DNA of 64,000 nucleotides. It comes from Leptasterias polaris (Eukaryota > Echinodermata > Asteroidea > Forcipulatida > Asteriidae). Positions 24,047 to 35,720 of the stretch are shown piece after piece. The notes below the pieces were generated by a model. That model ran no database searches. It was not told the origin of the DNA and was given only the letters and a program-made list of their open reading frames with translations. The translations under genes and the position numbers were made by a program. Numbering within the stretch: position 1 is the first letter of the stretch; each line of letters begins with the position of its first letter. Location: assembly GCA_037783415.1 (NCBI GenBank), contig JAZGTN010000047.1, positions 2,232,001-2,296,000 of the forward strand. Reading direction: 5' to 3'.

Positions 24047-24321
24047 GGGCCCAATTTCATAGAGTTGCTTAACGGTAAGCAAATTTTCGTGCTAACTGTA
24101 GCAGAAAATGTTGCTTAAGCATAAGCGTATTTCACAGGTTAGCAAGAAAATTAGGCGGCCATCTTGCGCGTTCACAATGGTTCTGCATTGTTGCGTCATT
24201 CATTTTCGTGCGGTAAGCACCGGAAGGTTAGCATCCCCTTTCGTGTGCTTACGGTTAGCAAAATAGAAACTCGTACGTGAAGCACAGATTTGGCCGTTAA
24301 GCAGCTCTATGAAATTGGGCT
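24047..24321. mobile_element. Fold-back MITE GGGCCCAATTTCATAGAG, larger copy
   Basis: The ends GGGCCCAATTTCATAGAGTT and AGCTCTATGAAATTGGGC are inverted; 275 bp, with an interior rich in TTAGCA/TGCTTA. Confidence 0.8.
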
Positions 24322-24368
24322 CTGGGTTCAAATTGCATAGAAATGTTTATTAAAGGTATCGTACAGGA

Positions 24369-24520
24369 CTGAATTCTGACAACTTGTCGCAGACAGTGTT
24401 CATGTTTACGGTGGTCAACCATATTATTATACATAAAATAACAATCTTAAACACAATCTGTAAATTTGGGCTTTAATCCGCTGTGTGAGTCAGGAGAATT
24501 GTGAAAAACTATGCAGGATG
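24369..24520. mobile_element. MITE fragment, TACAGGACTG end
   Basis: CGCAGACAGTGTTCATGTTT and CCGCTGTGTGAGTCAGGAGA match 32100-32190. The right half is missing; a reversed SINE follows. Confidence 0.6.
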
Positions 24521-24589
24521 GTCAGCATCACTCAGTGCCCTATAAGCTGGAGCAACCGAAATCAACTGTTGCGATTTTTAATTTTGCAT

Positions 24590-24858
24590 TTCATCCCTTA
24601 AAACAATTCATCAACTCCCTGTGGAGTGTACAACCTGCATGTGCTGCCAAATATGAAACAAGACTCACAAGAACCATCACTGCCCTCACAGGTACCCATC
24701 AACCCCCCCCCCCCCCCCGGGTGAAGAGAATCAATTATAGTCAAGTGTTCTTGCTCAGGGAAACAAGAGTCATGACCGGGATTCGAACCCACATCCTGAT
24801 GACTTAACCACCAGAACTTGGGTCCGGTCCACTAGTTTGATCGGCCACAGTAATCACG
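24590..24858 (-). mobile_element. tRNA-Leu-type SINE, reversed
   Basis: On the - strand: head GTGGCCGATCAAACTAGTGG, CCCAAGTTCTGGTGG, B box GGGTTCGAATCCCGGTCATG, then the body TACCTGTGAGGGCAG and TTTGGCAGCACATG as at 33300. A 16-base poly(C) run (24703-24718) interrupts it. Confidence 0.75.
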
Positions 24859-25344
24859 CCAAATTAATGAAACAAAAACCCACGCAAAAATAGTTAAATA
24901 TTTTTAAGTTCTGCATAGATTGGATAGATTGTTTTTTCTTTTCTTTTCCCCGGGGCAGCCGTAATTCATGGATCCTGATGGGAAATGAGCCAAGCAAGCC
25001 GGACCTTCGTTGTGGTATTTGTTTAGACGACTAGAAAACACAGGAAATAGGCCTATCAGCTGTTGAATAAAGAATCCGTCAACCCGAGAAAGATTTATGT
25101 TACTTAAAGGGACGGTAAAGCAATCATTTCTAATTGTTATTTTTTTTATTTTTATTATAACAACTATCATTTGACACGTCGTATACAACCACTTGTAAAT
25201 CCGTAGTTCATCAAAGTTGGTCGCCACGTGAAAAACAAAAAGACAAAACGAAGCCGGTTTACGGTTTACCAAAACACCAAAGGGTATTCCTGGGGGATGC
25301 TTTTTTACAGGGCACAGGTTTTACCTCGCCGTGGCATTGAGTGG

Positions 25345-25960
25345 TTAAAGGGTGTGGACAGCATTGGTATACAGCAATCCTTCACCGATCTTGAACTCTT
25401 GGTGGCAGCAGATACCGCCATTATTGCGGTGGTACCTGGGTGGTACTGCGCTGCCTAGCGACGGGTTTAAGCGATTTGCAAAGTAAAAGTCCAATAACCC
25501 GTGACTGATCAAATGATCGCCGTGTAGCCCAAACCTTATACCAGTCGCTAAACAGCGCAGTACCACCCAGGTACACCGCAGTAATGGAGGCATGTCTGCT
25601 GCCACCAAGAGTTCAAGATCGGTGAAGGATTGCTGTATGAGAGTGAAAATATTAATGTTCACAGATTTGCACATAAGCTATAAAGTTGGTCATGGTGAAG
25701 ATCATCCCTCAACATTATTTGCTGCTTGTAATGCTATGGTTTTTTGAGAAATGAGTAAAACAATTAGTTTTGATCTCGCGAGTTCAAAACCTGATGTTTG
25801 AAAACAGTGAAAATATGTTATTGGGTTTTTCACTATTTTCTTGTGACTCCAATGACGGATTGGGCTAAAACTTTCACAGGTTTGTTATTTTGATGTATAT
25901 GTTGGGTCACATAAAGTATGGCTACTGACATTAATTTACAAATTTTGCCCCTTTGCTTTT
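25345..25960. mobile_element. MITE of the TTTAAAGGGTGTG family split by another MITE
   Basis: The left end TTAAAGGGTGTGGACAGCAT-TGGTA is followed by the insertion 25370-25637. The outer element resumes at GAGAGTGAAAATATTAATG and matches the complement of 15442-15795 up to TTGGGTCACATAAAG. The right TIR is degraded. Confidence 0.8.
25370..25637. mobile_element. 268-bp nested fold-back, TIR TACAGCAATCCTTCACCGAT
   Basis: Its two arms of about 90 bp (25370-25460 and 25548-25637) are near-perfect complements, including TTGAACTCTTGGTGGCAGCA and TACCTGGGTGGTACTGCGCT. It is flanked by TA on each side, as for Tc1/mariner-type insertion. Confidence 0.9.
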
Positions 25961-26259
25961 AAATGGAGGCGATCGAAAATTAAGCGGGGTTGAATGTAAG
26001 GAATTAGGTGTCCTCCCAGTGGTCTTGATGCAGGCTTGTGGCGAAACCCCACTTGACTCGTTCATTTCGGTATTAATGCCGCAAATTTCATTTTCATTTC
26101 ATTTATTAATGCTTGTTGTGAAGCTAAGGACTCTAAACAAAAGTGAGCTTATTCACCGTACTAGCTAATAACCCCCCCCCCCCCAAAAAAAAAGAAGTTT
26201 TAGTTTTAGATGTGGGAGGAAAACCATAGAGAAATATTCATAAAACACCCACGCAATCT

Positions 26260-26378
26260 GTGCCCAATTTCATGGATCTGCTCACCACAGAATTCTGTTC
26301 CACAGCACCCTGTACAGCAAACAAACCTATTTACCTTAAGCGCAGAATGCCGCGCAAAGCAGAGCCATGAAATTTGAC
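26260..26378. mobile_element. Short GCCCAATTTCATGG fold-back
   Basis: GCCCAATTTCATGGATCTGC and the complementary GCAGAGCCATGAAATTTGAC mark a small diverged member of the 4959 family. Confidence 0.55.
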
Positions 26379-26705
26379 CCCGGTATAGGGACTGAAGACT
26401 AAATCCACATTGTGGGATTCGAACCGGAGTCCTAGATGTGAAAGTTGAGGAAGGAAACCACTACGTTTGTGGTTTTCAAATAATTTGTGGTCTTTAAACT
26501 TTATTTTATCCACTTTGTTTTTGTTATGCAGTTGTATTTAGACAGGATTATAGCCTTATCATGATTATTACAACTGCTATTCCTATAAAGGCCCTTTTTA
26601 TACAACAGGGATAAATAACAAAATACAGAGCTACTCAGAAAAACGATAAATTAAAGACAGAAGTAGGTTGGATGTAAAACAATAGAACTCATCAAGGTAA
26701 AATAG

Positions 26706-26998
26706 AGAAACTTCGTCCTTCGGATGGGACGTATAGCCGTATAGGTCCCGTGTGTTGTGTAATGCACGTAAAAGAACCCAGTGCACTTATCGAAAAGAGA
26801 AGGGGTTCGCCCCGGTGTTCCTGGTTTGATTGGCTGCATATTGCGCCACAGCACATTGTAAACCATTACATGGTGCTATGTAAAGGAATGGGTCTCATAC
26901 TTCAAAATGTAGCTCCACATACCTTGCAGGAAAATACTGACTGTTGAAGCGCCTTGAGTGTCACTGAGTGACAGATATGAGCGCTATATTAAATTATA
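26706..26998 (+). mobile_element. SINE/LINE 3' part, CTTCGTCCTTCGGATGGGAC
   Basis: The block seen at 1640 runs on through AAGAACCCAGTGCACTT, GTTCGCCCCGGTGTTCCTGG and the common tail CGCCTTGAGTGTCACTGAGT ... GAGCGCTATATTAAATTAT. It has no tRNA-like head; it is a 5'-truncated copy. Confidence 0.65.
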
Positions 26999-27433
26999 GA
27001 GAAAAGTTTGAAAATGTAAAACATATTATACTAAGCATTACTGAGCAAGGGGTATAGTAACATTCACCAAACAAATGCATTTATATATAGCCATTCCCTT
27101 TTCACTACGGTAGAACTAAAGCATATCTAAATAGTTAAGTTTGCTCAAAACCGATTTAAAAATAATGCATGCACTCTAAACAAGAAGTGTAACATTTTTT
27201 TCTGGAGCTTCATTGCCTTTGCAACACGGGGGTTTCGACAGTCGACATTGACTGTTTGAACCGCCAATAAAGGTCTGACAAAAACCAACAGGTTCTATTC
27301 AGAGCCAACACTGCTTCCAAGAAGAGTTATCACATAGTCTGCTCGCAAGAATTTTGTTAATGTTTGTTTTCATCAACCAAACACCTATTTCTCTGTTACC
27401 TTTCTCAAAGTTTATAGGCGTACAACCCGGGGT

Positions 27434-27460
27434 GGGGGGGGGGGGGGGGGGGGGGGGGGG
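27434..27460 (+). repeat. 27-base poly(G) run
   Basis: The longest single-base run in the window. The true length may differ because such runs are hard to sequence. Confidence 0.9.
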
Positions 27461-27822
27461 CTGCCCTCCAAAAATTCTAAAGGCAAAACAGTGGGTTAGG
27501 GCACAGCAAGAAGAAAACAAATTGGACTGAGGAAGCAAAACATACTTTTACCCATCAGAAATTGGTACTTATCTTTTTATCTGTGTGAAATTTTTGGCCA
27601 GTCAAAACCCCTCCCCCCTCCCCTCAACCAAGTAGTCCCCATACGCCCATGTGTACACGTAACATTTTGGACAACCGCCCCCCACCCCCAACAAAAACAA
27701 CGAAAGCCAACAAACTACTTTGCCACCATTTCAAACAAGATCTTCGTAATCAGTGAGCTTTCAGATTTCTTAAAATTATCCCTTTTAAATTTTATATTTT
27801 ACCAACATCAATGCTTTGTCTT

Positions 27823-28065
27823 AAAATGGTGTGTATAACATTGGTAAGATTGGAAATTCTAATGTTTACAGATTTGCACATGGTATAAAGATGGTTATGG
27901 TGGAAAACTCTACTTGAAATAGTTTTGCTTGAAAGTGGGAGACGCTTAATTAATATTGAGAAATTAGTAAAACAATGAGTTTTGATTTTTTTGTTTAAAT
28001 TTAAATATGTTTTCTTCTTCAGTATTTTTTCGTGACTCTAATGACCGATTGAGCTAAAACTGCTG
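27823..28065. mobile_element. Truncated TTTAAAGGGTGTG-family MITE
   Basis: GGTGTGTATAACATTGGTAA, GATTTGCACATGGTATAAAG and GTGACTCTAATGACCGATTG follow the order of the complement of 15442-15795; the far end is missing. Confidence 0.7.
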
Positions 28066-28255
28066 TTCTTATGGATACACCACTAAATTATGCATCCGTA
28101 TAATAATGCATGGTTAAATACTTAAAATGTATAGCGTGCGCTCATTTTGGGCTGCGTTTTTAAACAAACATGTAAAACAAGGTTTGCACGTATTGTGTGC
28201 AGCGGCTTGCGTAGCTTGTTGTCTCGTCAATCGGCAATTATTTCTACTGTTCTAT

Positions 28256-28430
28256 ATAGACATTATGCATATGACGTCATTTGAGTAGGGCGCCCTCACC
28301 TAGAGGTCAAAAGGAAGATGCTCATTGGCCAGTCTTGTGCGCCGCGCGTACAAATCAGCGCGTTTCCATTGTTTCATCATCAGTTTACCTCTAAGATGGC
28401 GGCTTGGTGACGTCAATGCATAAGGTCTAT
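28256..28430. mobile_element. CRE/YY1-bearing MITE, copy 1
   Basis: The ends TAGACATTATGCAT-ATGACGTCAT and TGACGTCAATGCATAAGGTCTA are inverted. The inside has AGGGCGCCCT, ACCTCTAAGATGGCGGC and the complementary CACCTAGAGGTC. Nearly identical copies are at 35364 and 46965. Confidence 0.9.
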
Positions 28431-28557
28431 TTCGTTGCAATTTATGTAATGACCCAAATTTGAAGCCATAGAAATATAAAGCCATAGCCATATGAAGAAT
28501 ATAAGTAATACTCTTAATAATAGTTTATGTTTATGATGCGCCGAGTTAACAAATTAG

Positions 28558-28800
28558 GAGGGGCTAGGTTGGCTCAGTTGTTTCTTTCCCTGCCTTTCAC
28601 CTCTGTGGACCCCGGTTCGAATCCCACCTCGGACCGGAGCCTTGCATATGGATTGTGCTTTTAGTTCGCTGGTAACGTGGGTTTTCCCCACTGGGGCTCT
28701 CCTCCCATATCCCATTTCTTCTCGTTTCCTCTTCATCCTGTTATTGGTGCTGATTGTGCTGTTGGATGTGTACAAATAAATAAATAAATAAAACAAATAA
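28558..28800 (+). mobile_element. SINE-like element, GGCTAGGTTGGCTCAG head
   Basis: The head GGCTAGGTTGGCTCAGTTG with B box CCCGGTTCGAATCCCACC is followed by a body with TTGCATATGGATTGTGC and GGGTTTTCCCCACTGGGGCT. It ends in AAATAAATAAATAAAT. A second copy is at 41901. Confidence 0.7.
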
Positions 28801-28984
28801 ATAAGTGAATCTGGTGGAGATTTTGTTCAGAGTTATTTTATATAAGACGAAGCAACCAAATGCAAAACCTTGAAGGGAATACAAAGTGAGGTAGCGCAAA
28901 TTGCTACCAGACCATGCCAGAAACACCGGGGGGAAAATCCTTCTTTTACGGTAAATATTCTTTGCTCTTCGACGTGCTTTATCA

Positions 28985-29115
28985 CACTGGTTCTACAGCT
29001 TTACGTTCCGTCCGAAGGACAAAGAAATTATGGTTAAGTGTCCTGCTCAAGAACACAAGTGACAAGACCGGGACTCGAACCCACGATCTGACAACACCGA
29101 TCTGGGGGTGTCTAC
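28985..29115 (-). mobile_element. Reversed SINE fragment
   Basis: On the - strand the B box GGGTTCGAGTCCCGGTCTTG is followed by TCACTTGTGTTCTTGAGCAG and AACCATAATTTC, matching the tRNA-Leu-type SINE family. Confidence 0.6.
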
Positions 29116-29948
29116 CCCTTGAAACAGAGGAAGGAAAATGTCAAATTAATTTTTTGTGATTTACTCATTTTCCAATAGTTAGAGTACTCATATTGTGAGT
29201 GGGGAAAACATTACACGTCTCTAACCTCACGTTAAAATAGTCAAAATTGCAATTGTATTCAATACCCTTCAAGCGCAAAATTTGTCAACTTCCGAAACAT
29301 CCGATGATATCATTTTAAGACAAAATGTGGTCTTTAACAAAAGGGATTTGGGTGTTTAGACAGAGTGAGGGCGTCGTAGCTTCGCGTTCGGGATAAAATT
29401 ATAACAACTAAGGGGGACGTCGAAAAAACAATAAAAATTAAAAAGTCCAACAGAATTTTGTTGATTAATTTGCCTGAAAAGTCTAATTTTAAGCCTAAGC
29501 CATGCGTTCATGTATTTCAGCCCTGTACAAGATAAAATGTTCCTTCTTTTTTCCAAGGACCAATGCATGGAGCAAAACGAAGTCCTCAATATACTGGGGT
29601 CGACAAACGTGTGGTTATAGGCAATTGTTTGGTAGTTTACAATGTGTACACTCTTTTGGATGCAATGAACTAGCCAACCGGACCACTTGGAGAGAATTTC
29701 GATTCTGTTTTTTTAGAAGTTTTAACTAGTTGGCTACACTGTGAAGAGAGAACGCCAACACTAAACAAAACAAACTTGTGAATTTTCACGGATGAGTTTT
29801 TTTTATCCACGTCAGGGACAAACCAAAACGAAACAAGAGAACATCCGCAATTCAAAGAAAAAGTAAAACAAATACGAACACATTAACATCAATACAAACA
29901 AACAAAGAGAGAAATAAATAAATAAACATACAGACAAACAAGTATCAT

Positions 29949-30656
29949 TACACTGCAAAAAATGGGGTGTTAAAATTGACACAGATACCCAAAAAGAGTC
30001 AAATTAACATAGTATGGTTTTAAAATGGCACCAAAACACATGAACAAGCCGCAACCTCAATAAAGGTCATTCTGGTCGTCCAAAGACTGGCAGATTACAG
30101 CAGAACACTGAAGCTGTCCAAGAAGCGCTCCAGCAACCACAACAGAATGGGCAGAGGATCGGCTCTCGGCGGAACGGGCTTGGTTTGCCCCAGAGTACTT
30201 TTAATCGGATAACACGGCTTGATTTGCGGTTGCATCCATACGAGATGATGTGAAATTTAATTGGCATAAATGTTTTCAATAAACATGAAATTTGAAAGCT
30301 AATGAAAATCTGTCTTGTCTCTTTCTTATCCAGCCCTGACGAGTTGGCGCTTACCAAATTTCACCTGACCCCTTTAATTGCCTCATGTGCAGTCAAACAT
30401 GAAATCAAATAAAGTGAAACTGGCACCAACAGAAGCATAAAAGAGTTAATTTAAAAGTACATATGAAAATATATTATCTATATTGCTACACAATAAAACA
30501 ACGGGCAATTTTAAAAGTGTAAAGTTTTTTTTTGACTCGCCCTGTAGCAGACATTAGTGTTACTTTAACACCCTATAATATAAATTTTGATTCTCTTTTC
30601 GGTATCTATGACAACGCCCATGGTTTCAATTTTAACAGCCCAGTTTTTGCAGTGTA
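29949..30656. mobile_element. TIR element (TACACTGCAAAAA) split by mariner-like remnant
   Basis: The left end TACACTGCAAAAAATGGGGT-GTTAAAATTGA and the right end (complement) TACACTGCAAAAACTGGGCT-GTTAAAATTGA are inverted. Transposase remnants at 30063-30547 lie inside, so an older element was probably hit by a second insertion. Confidence 0.75.
30063..30547 (+). pseudogene. Tc1/mariner-like transposase remnant, N-terminal HTH
   Basis: Translation of 30063-30245 gives GHSGRPKTGRLQQNTEAVQE, then LGLPQSTFNRITRLDLRLHP and a stop. This is the helix-turn-helix N terminus of Tc1/mariner-related transposases (GRPxT ... S-R-I--LDL--HPY). About 230 bases (30315-30545) then match 31840-32075 and end in GACTCGCCCTGTA, a likely TIR. 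The catalytic domain is absent. Confidence 0.75.
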
Positions 30657-31129
30657 CACAAACTTTCATGAAGCTGTTTTCTTTATACCAAGCATAAATG
30701 TTATTGTTCTAGGCAAGAAAAATAACATTGTAGCTTGATATGAAGAAAACAACTCCAAGAAAGTTTGTCTCCAAAACGGATATATAATATATATTTTTCA
30801 GTCGGGCTATACTGGTATAGTACTTTTACAATAGCAGCTTGGAGTTTGTGGTCATCTTGCCATGGCAAAAAATTACTGAATCATCCCGGAAACTGCGAAA
30901 GTTTTTTCATTAATAACTCTGTAAGATTCTGATTTAAAATTTCAAAACACTCATAACAGAATGGTACATACCATTTTAGCAACGTTTTTTGTGAGTACAT
31001 TTTGTCAAATTTAATAAGGTAGTAATATTAATACCATTAGTTGTCCAAAACTGTGTGCACTGAATTCAACATGGCGGGCGAGAGGGCCTTTGGCGTGAAA
31101 CAGGGTCATCGTTTGGTTTGTGCATGGTG

Positions 31130-31385
31130 GTAGAATTCTACCTCCATGTTTTTTTGCTAACGTAATGCTGATTTCTACGCAAAGTTATCGAGAAAGATAC
31201 AACAAAAGTCACTTGTGAAAGTGTCAGTTGAATGCAGTGTCTTCTCGTTGAGAAAACTGGACGAAACTGTCGCTGTGTTTTCATAAAGAATGTCAGTTCC
31301 ATTCACATTCAGCGAGGTGACATCGGGTACCAATCGCATCTCTGGCCGCAGCATTTACGCGGACACCACGGAAATTTGAAATCTC
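31130..31385 (+). repeat. Interspersed repeat, pair of 40650-40890
   Basis: Shared blocks include CAACGTAATGCT/CTAACGTAATGCT, GAAAGT(G/T)TCAG(T/C)TGAAT, GTGTTTTCA and GGGTACCAA(T/C)(C/T)GCAT. No open frame or TIR was found. Confidence 0.55.
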
Positions 31386-31601
31386 CAAAGGCCGCCTTAA
31401 GTTGATTTCTAGAGATTCAAATGTTTTGACAATAGGCCTATTGTTATTGACTTCTAATCAACAAGCACTTCAGACGAAATAATTTTACAGGACGCTAATA
31501 CAGCTATATTACAATCTCAATACAAAGTAAGTTTTCGGATAAAATTACACAATTTTGTCGGGTTCATTACCAAAGTGTGATCCTGCTTATAAAAGTATTA
31601 T

Positions 31602-32078
31602 ACAGTGCGAGTCAAACTCCACCGGTTGATTCAAGGCAATGACTCGGTTTCCGAATAACTGTCTCAGGCGATCTGTGACAATCCTTCTTCTGTGTGGAGG
31701 AGCACCGTCCTGTGCCCACCACAGATGACTGAACTGTCCATTCCGTTGTCGCCTGAATCGTGGGAAGCCTCGATCAAGAAAGGGGACAACCTGGTCATTT
31801 ATCATGGCAAGATAAACCTCTCCATTAATGAAAATCCTTCGTGTTTCTTTCTTATCCAGCCCTGACTAGTTGGCGCATACCAAATTTCACCTGACCCCTT
31901 TAATTGCTTCATGTGCAGTCAAGCATGAAATCCACTCCAGTGAAACTGGCACCAAAAGAAGCAGGAAGAGTGACTTTACAAGTACATATGAATATATATC
32001 TTATCTATATTGCTACACAATAAAACAACGGGCAATTTTAAAAGTGTATAGTTTTTTTTTGGACTCGCACTGTACAGG
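31602..32078 (-). pseudogene. Deleted mariner-like element with catalytic fragment (- strand)
   Basis: The ends ACAGTGCGAGTCAAA and GGACTCGCACTGTA are inverted repeats, framing a 477-bp deletion derivative. On the - strand 31850-31605 reads ETRRIFINGEVYLAMIND, then QVVPFL and WWAQDGAPPHRRRIVTDRL, then LFGNRVIAL; QDGAPPH holds the second catalytic Asp of DDE/D transposases of this group. The frame then runs into the TIR, so the third catalytic residue is lost. Confidence 0.8.
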
Positions 32079-32428
32079 ATCGGTCGAGGTGACAGAATAG
32101 TCGCAGACAGTGTTCATGTTTAGTCCAATCAACCATAAAATTACAAACCTGTGAACACTTTAGGCTTAATCCGTTGTGTGAGTCAGGAGAAAATAGTGAA
32201 AAACTATGCACTATTTTCAGCATGTAAACACACTGTCCTTAATGTTGTCTACATCAACCGAAATCAGCCGTTGCTTTTGAAACATATTGTCAGATACAGT
32301 TTTCTCGAATATAATTTCATTTCAAAGGAAATATTTTACACAAAAAGTGGTTTATTGTGAACTTCTTAATCAGTAAGCGTTCAAACTAAAATTAAACAAC
32401 AATGTTTTTAACTTTACCAATCCTGTAT
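32073..32428. mobile_element. 356-bp MITE, ends TACAGGAT / ATCCTGTA
   Basis: The left TACAGGATCGGTCGAGG and right TTTACCAATCCTGTA ends are imperfect inverted repeats. It contains CGCAGACAGTGTTCATGTTT and GTGAGTCAGGAGAAAATAGT. It directly abuts the mariner-like element; both share TGTACAGG at the join. Confidence 0.75.
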
Positions 32429-33154
32429 AACACTTTTAGAGTTAATGCACTGCTTTTTAGTTTCACTATTTTGTTGAAATGAAAGTATCTCATCACGTTT
32501 GGCCTCCCTTTAATTATTTATGTAGGCCTATATCAATTTGTAACAACAACCTTGTTCACACTTCCGCTGACCCATGTTTATATCCGGGTCAAACACAGAG
32601 GTTACAGTGAGGTCAAGCTATTGCAAAAGTTATGATCAACACGTGTGGGGTTTTTTAAACGCCGATCTGCCAATTTTTCTAGAACGTTTTCATTGCCTGC
32701 CAAGTGCCTGTCTCTTATTCCATCCCTTTAACTGTTTGGCCGTAGATTATTGTTTTTTCCCCAACGTAAAGCTGATTTATTGACAATTTTATAAAGCAAT
32801 ATACAATAAAAGTTACAAAATGTACATTATCTTAATAATAAAAAAATTAAAAAAATGCCCAAACATGAACTTTGCAGACATTATCAAGTTTTTCTTAGTG
32901 ACTCACATTGTGGGAAAACAATCTATAGAGTGTGGTTTGTGATGACAGTATGTCAACAACATCATGTTCAAAGAGTTGTGGTGAGTTCTGAAAGGAACAT
33001 GTGGTATAAGTAGAAGTATTTTGTCAACATATCCAAAGCTGGTGTACCTTATATTGATTCATAGACAGTACAATTTACAGAATGGGTAGGTAATCTCGCA
33101 AATTATTGTTTTGCATTTGTGACAATTATTTTCCATTTCGTGCATTTTAGTAGC

Positions 33155-33490
33155 GTGTCGTGGCCGAGCGGATAAGAGCACCGGATCCAAGCTCTGGTGT
33201 TTCTGATCAGCAGAGTGTGGGTTCGAGTCGCGGTCGTGACACTTGTGTCCTTGAGCAAGACGCTTCTCATCACCCAGGGGTAAATGGGTACCTGTGAGGG
33301 CAGAGATGGTTCTTGTGATTGGCTTGATGTGCTACATATTTGGCAGCACAGGCTGTATACTCCCAAGGGAGCTGAGATGGTTTAAGGAATGAAATAAAAT
33401 GGCCCAGTGACCAGGGGGTAATAATGTTGAAGCGCCATGAGCGTCACTGAGTGACGGACCTGAGCGCTATATAAGAAGCCACTATTACTA
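33155..33490 (+). mobile_element. Full-length tRNA-Leu-type SINE
   Basis: Head GTCGTGGCCGAGCGGATAAG, B box GGGTTCGAGTCGCGGTCGTG, body CCTGTGAGGGCAGAGATGG, tail GCGCCATGAGCGTCACTGAG and GAGCGCTATATAAGAAGCCA. It is the most intact copy next to 2082. Confidence 0.8.
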
Positions 33491-34039
33491 AACTGTTCAA
33501 ATGATGACGTCATCATCATCTTCATCAGCCCAGATTTATTTCCCACAAACGAGCTGACAAGAAGCCACCCGATGATCCGCTTAATCCGGCTAATAAGCCA
33601 AACCTTAATCTCTTCAGAATACAATACCAGGCGCTCCATGAATCTCTAGAATGCTGTCCTTCTGTCTTTTAATCCACATAATCCCCTTGTAATCCCTTTA
33701 AGATGTAAGGATTATTGGATTATAGGGAAGATATGGAGATATACCCATGTAAATAGGCAGAGATGTTGAGACGACTCATCTTTAATTCTAGGTTGGAATT
33801 TTTCCAAAAGATCTTTCTTTGGTTGTTTTTTCTTTTGAACAGACTTTTAAAATAGATCCTTAACAAATTGTTTTCCTCCGGAACATTGTTCTATATAATG
33901 AATTATCCGAAATAACTTTCTGATTATTTCACGTACAATTTGGGTCAACTGTATTTACGATCATGTTCACTTATACTTCCCCATTTGTCTTATTGTATTG
34001 TTGTCTGGGTGAGCATTATTCCTTCTGGGTCTACAGATT

Positions 34040-34330
34040 GAGCGTGGTCGAGCTGTCTAGTCCACTGGACTCAATCTCCGCTGCTGGTATCCTAGTAGAA
34101 GAGTGTGGGTTCGAACCCCAGTCATGACACGTGTGCCCTTAAGCAGTTAATCATTCTTGCTTCGTAAACCGTTGGGAAGGTAGTGCATTCTGCTCTATCA
34201 GCCAGGCTCCTATAGTGGATGATACCCATGCCTGCGTCCTCCCTGTGAAGGGGGTAACCCTGTTTCAGCCCCAGGAGTAGAGCAGCATGCCCCTAGTGAC
34301 AGCTGATTTGGGTTGACAGCCCAAGTTAGT
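34040..34330 (+). mobile_element. SINE head with a different body
   Basis: AGCGTGGTCGAGCTGTCTAG, CTGGACTCAATCTCCG and GTGGGTTCGAACCCCAGTC make a tRNA-Leu-like head. The sequence after it does not match the other SINE bodies, so the 3' limit is uncertain. Confidence 0.55.
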
Positions 34331-35363
34331 TAAGTGTAACCCTCACAATGAAGTGGCCGTCCGTGGCCTTGTGATGTTAGGCGATCTGTCATTAAAAAAA
34401 ACCCACACAAAATACACAAAAAGCACACAGAAAAAACACGGAATGAACAATGAAGATGGAGACGGGGGGGGGGGGGGGTTGGTTTGAGAGGAAGGTGCTG
34501 CAGGTTTGACCACATAAGGTTGGAAACACAACAGAAAAAGACAAAGGTTAAAAGAGGGAGAAGAGAGGGGAATTATTAGTGAATGAGACAGACTAAAAAG
34601 TGGCATGTCTATGTCGGGGAAAAAGAGAAGGCAAAGTCAAAAAGTTTTTAGTTATTATTTGTCTTCTTTGATGTTCAGACCATGTAGTTAATTGGCAAGG
34701 AGGTGCCTTATCCACAGTTTCTCCTTACTCGGGCGAACAATCCTATAATAGTTAATACGCTCGTGGACGTGCAATTCTTGAAGTCTTTTTCCAGGAGAAT
34801 GAAGGCCATTTCTTCACCTTAAACTCAGTGATAAAATTATTTGCAAAACGAGGGTTTCCGGTGAGTGTTTTTTTTATTGCAATCCTTTGTTTTCGTGTTC
34901 GGGGAACTCATTAGAAAGTAATCCTGTGGGAACCAGGTAAAACCAGTGCCCTTGTTTGTGACAAAACATTTTAATGTATAAACAATATAGTCTGAAGGTC
35001 GCCTTGACACAAGGGCATAGAAAGGCCACCCATTGCGAGGGATTAAAGACAAAAACCAAACAAACAATTGCCTCTAAAACACAAACTCCAAAACAACAAC
35101 AAAGTAACAAACAAACACCCAAAACAAACAACCAATTTGACAAACAAACAAAGCCTATATGAACGAGTACATAATACTTGACAGAACATTATTGTATTCC
35201 TTATTTATTAAAAATGTTACTAACCAAGTCGAAATGAAATCTTCCAGGGTTTTTGGTTGGATGTTGTCTTTTTTTTTTTGGAGGACTGCAGAACGGGAAT
35301 GAATAAACTCACCCCTTCCCTCAATAAAAAGGAGAACTAACCAAAAAAAGACAACAACAACAG

Positions 35364-35542
35364 TATAGACCTTATGCATTGACGTCACCAAGCCGCCATC
35401 TTAGAGGTAACTTACTGATGATGAAACAATGGAAACGCGCTGATTTGTACGCGCGGCGCACAGGACTGGCCAATGAACGGCTTCCTTTTGACCTCTAGGC
35501 GAGGGCGCCCTACTCAAATGACGTCATATGCATAAGGTCTAT
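35364..35542. mobile_element. CRE/YY1-bearing MITE, copy 2
   Basis: It is the reverse orientation of the copy at 28256: TATAGACCTTATGCAT, TGACGTCACCAAGCCGCCAT, and at the far end ATGACGTCATATGCATAAGG. It differs at only a few positions. Confidence 0.9.
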
Positions 35543-35682
35543 TGTAAACTTATAAACATAACTCCTTAAGACGAGCGGTTGCAATTTTTCAAATGTTGTC
35601 TGTAAATTCTTTCGGTATCACCGTAAATTAATCTATTATAGGAAGAAGTAGAGGCTTTGCATTGAGCCATTTGGTGTGTTCC

Positions 35683-35720
35683 CGACGTTTCGACTACAGT
35701 TTGCTCTGGTCTTCATCAAA
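35683..35720. repeat. GACGTTTCGACTA motif copy
   Basis: CCCGACGTTTCGACTACAGT followed by TTGCTCTGGTCTTCATCAA; a member of the motif family listed in the findings. Confidence 0.7.

Noticed and set aside
34330..34606. Proline-rich open frames (-)
   Set aside because: They come from a poly(G) run and purine-rich low-complexity sequence.
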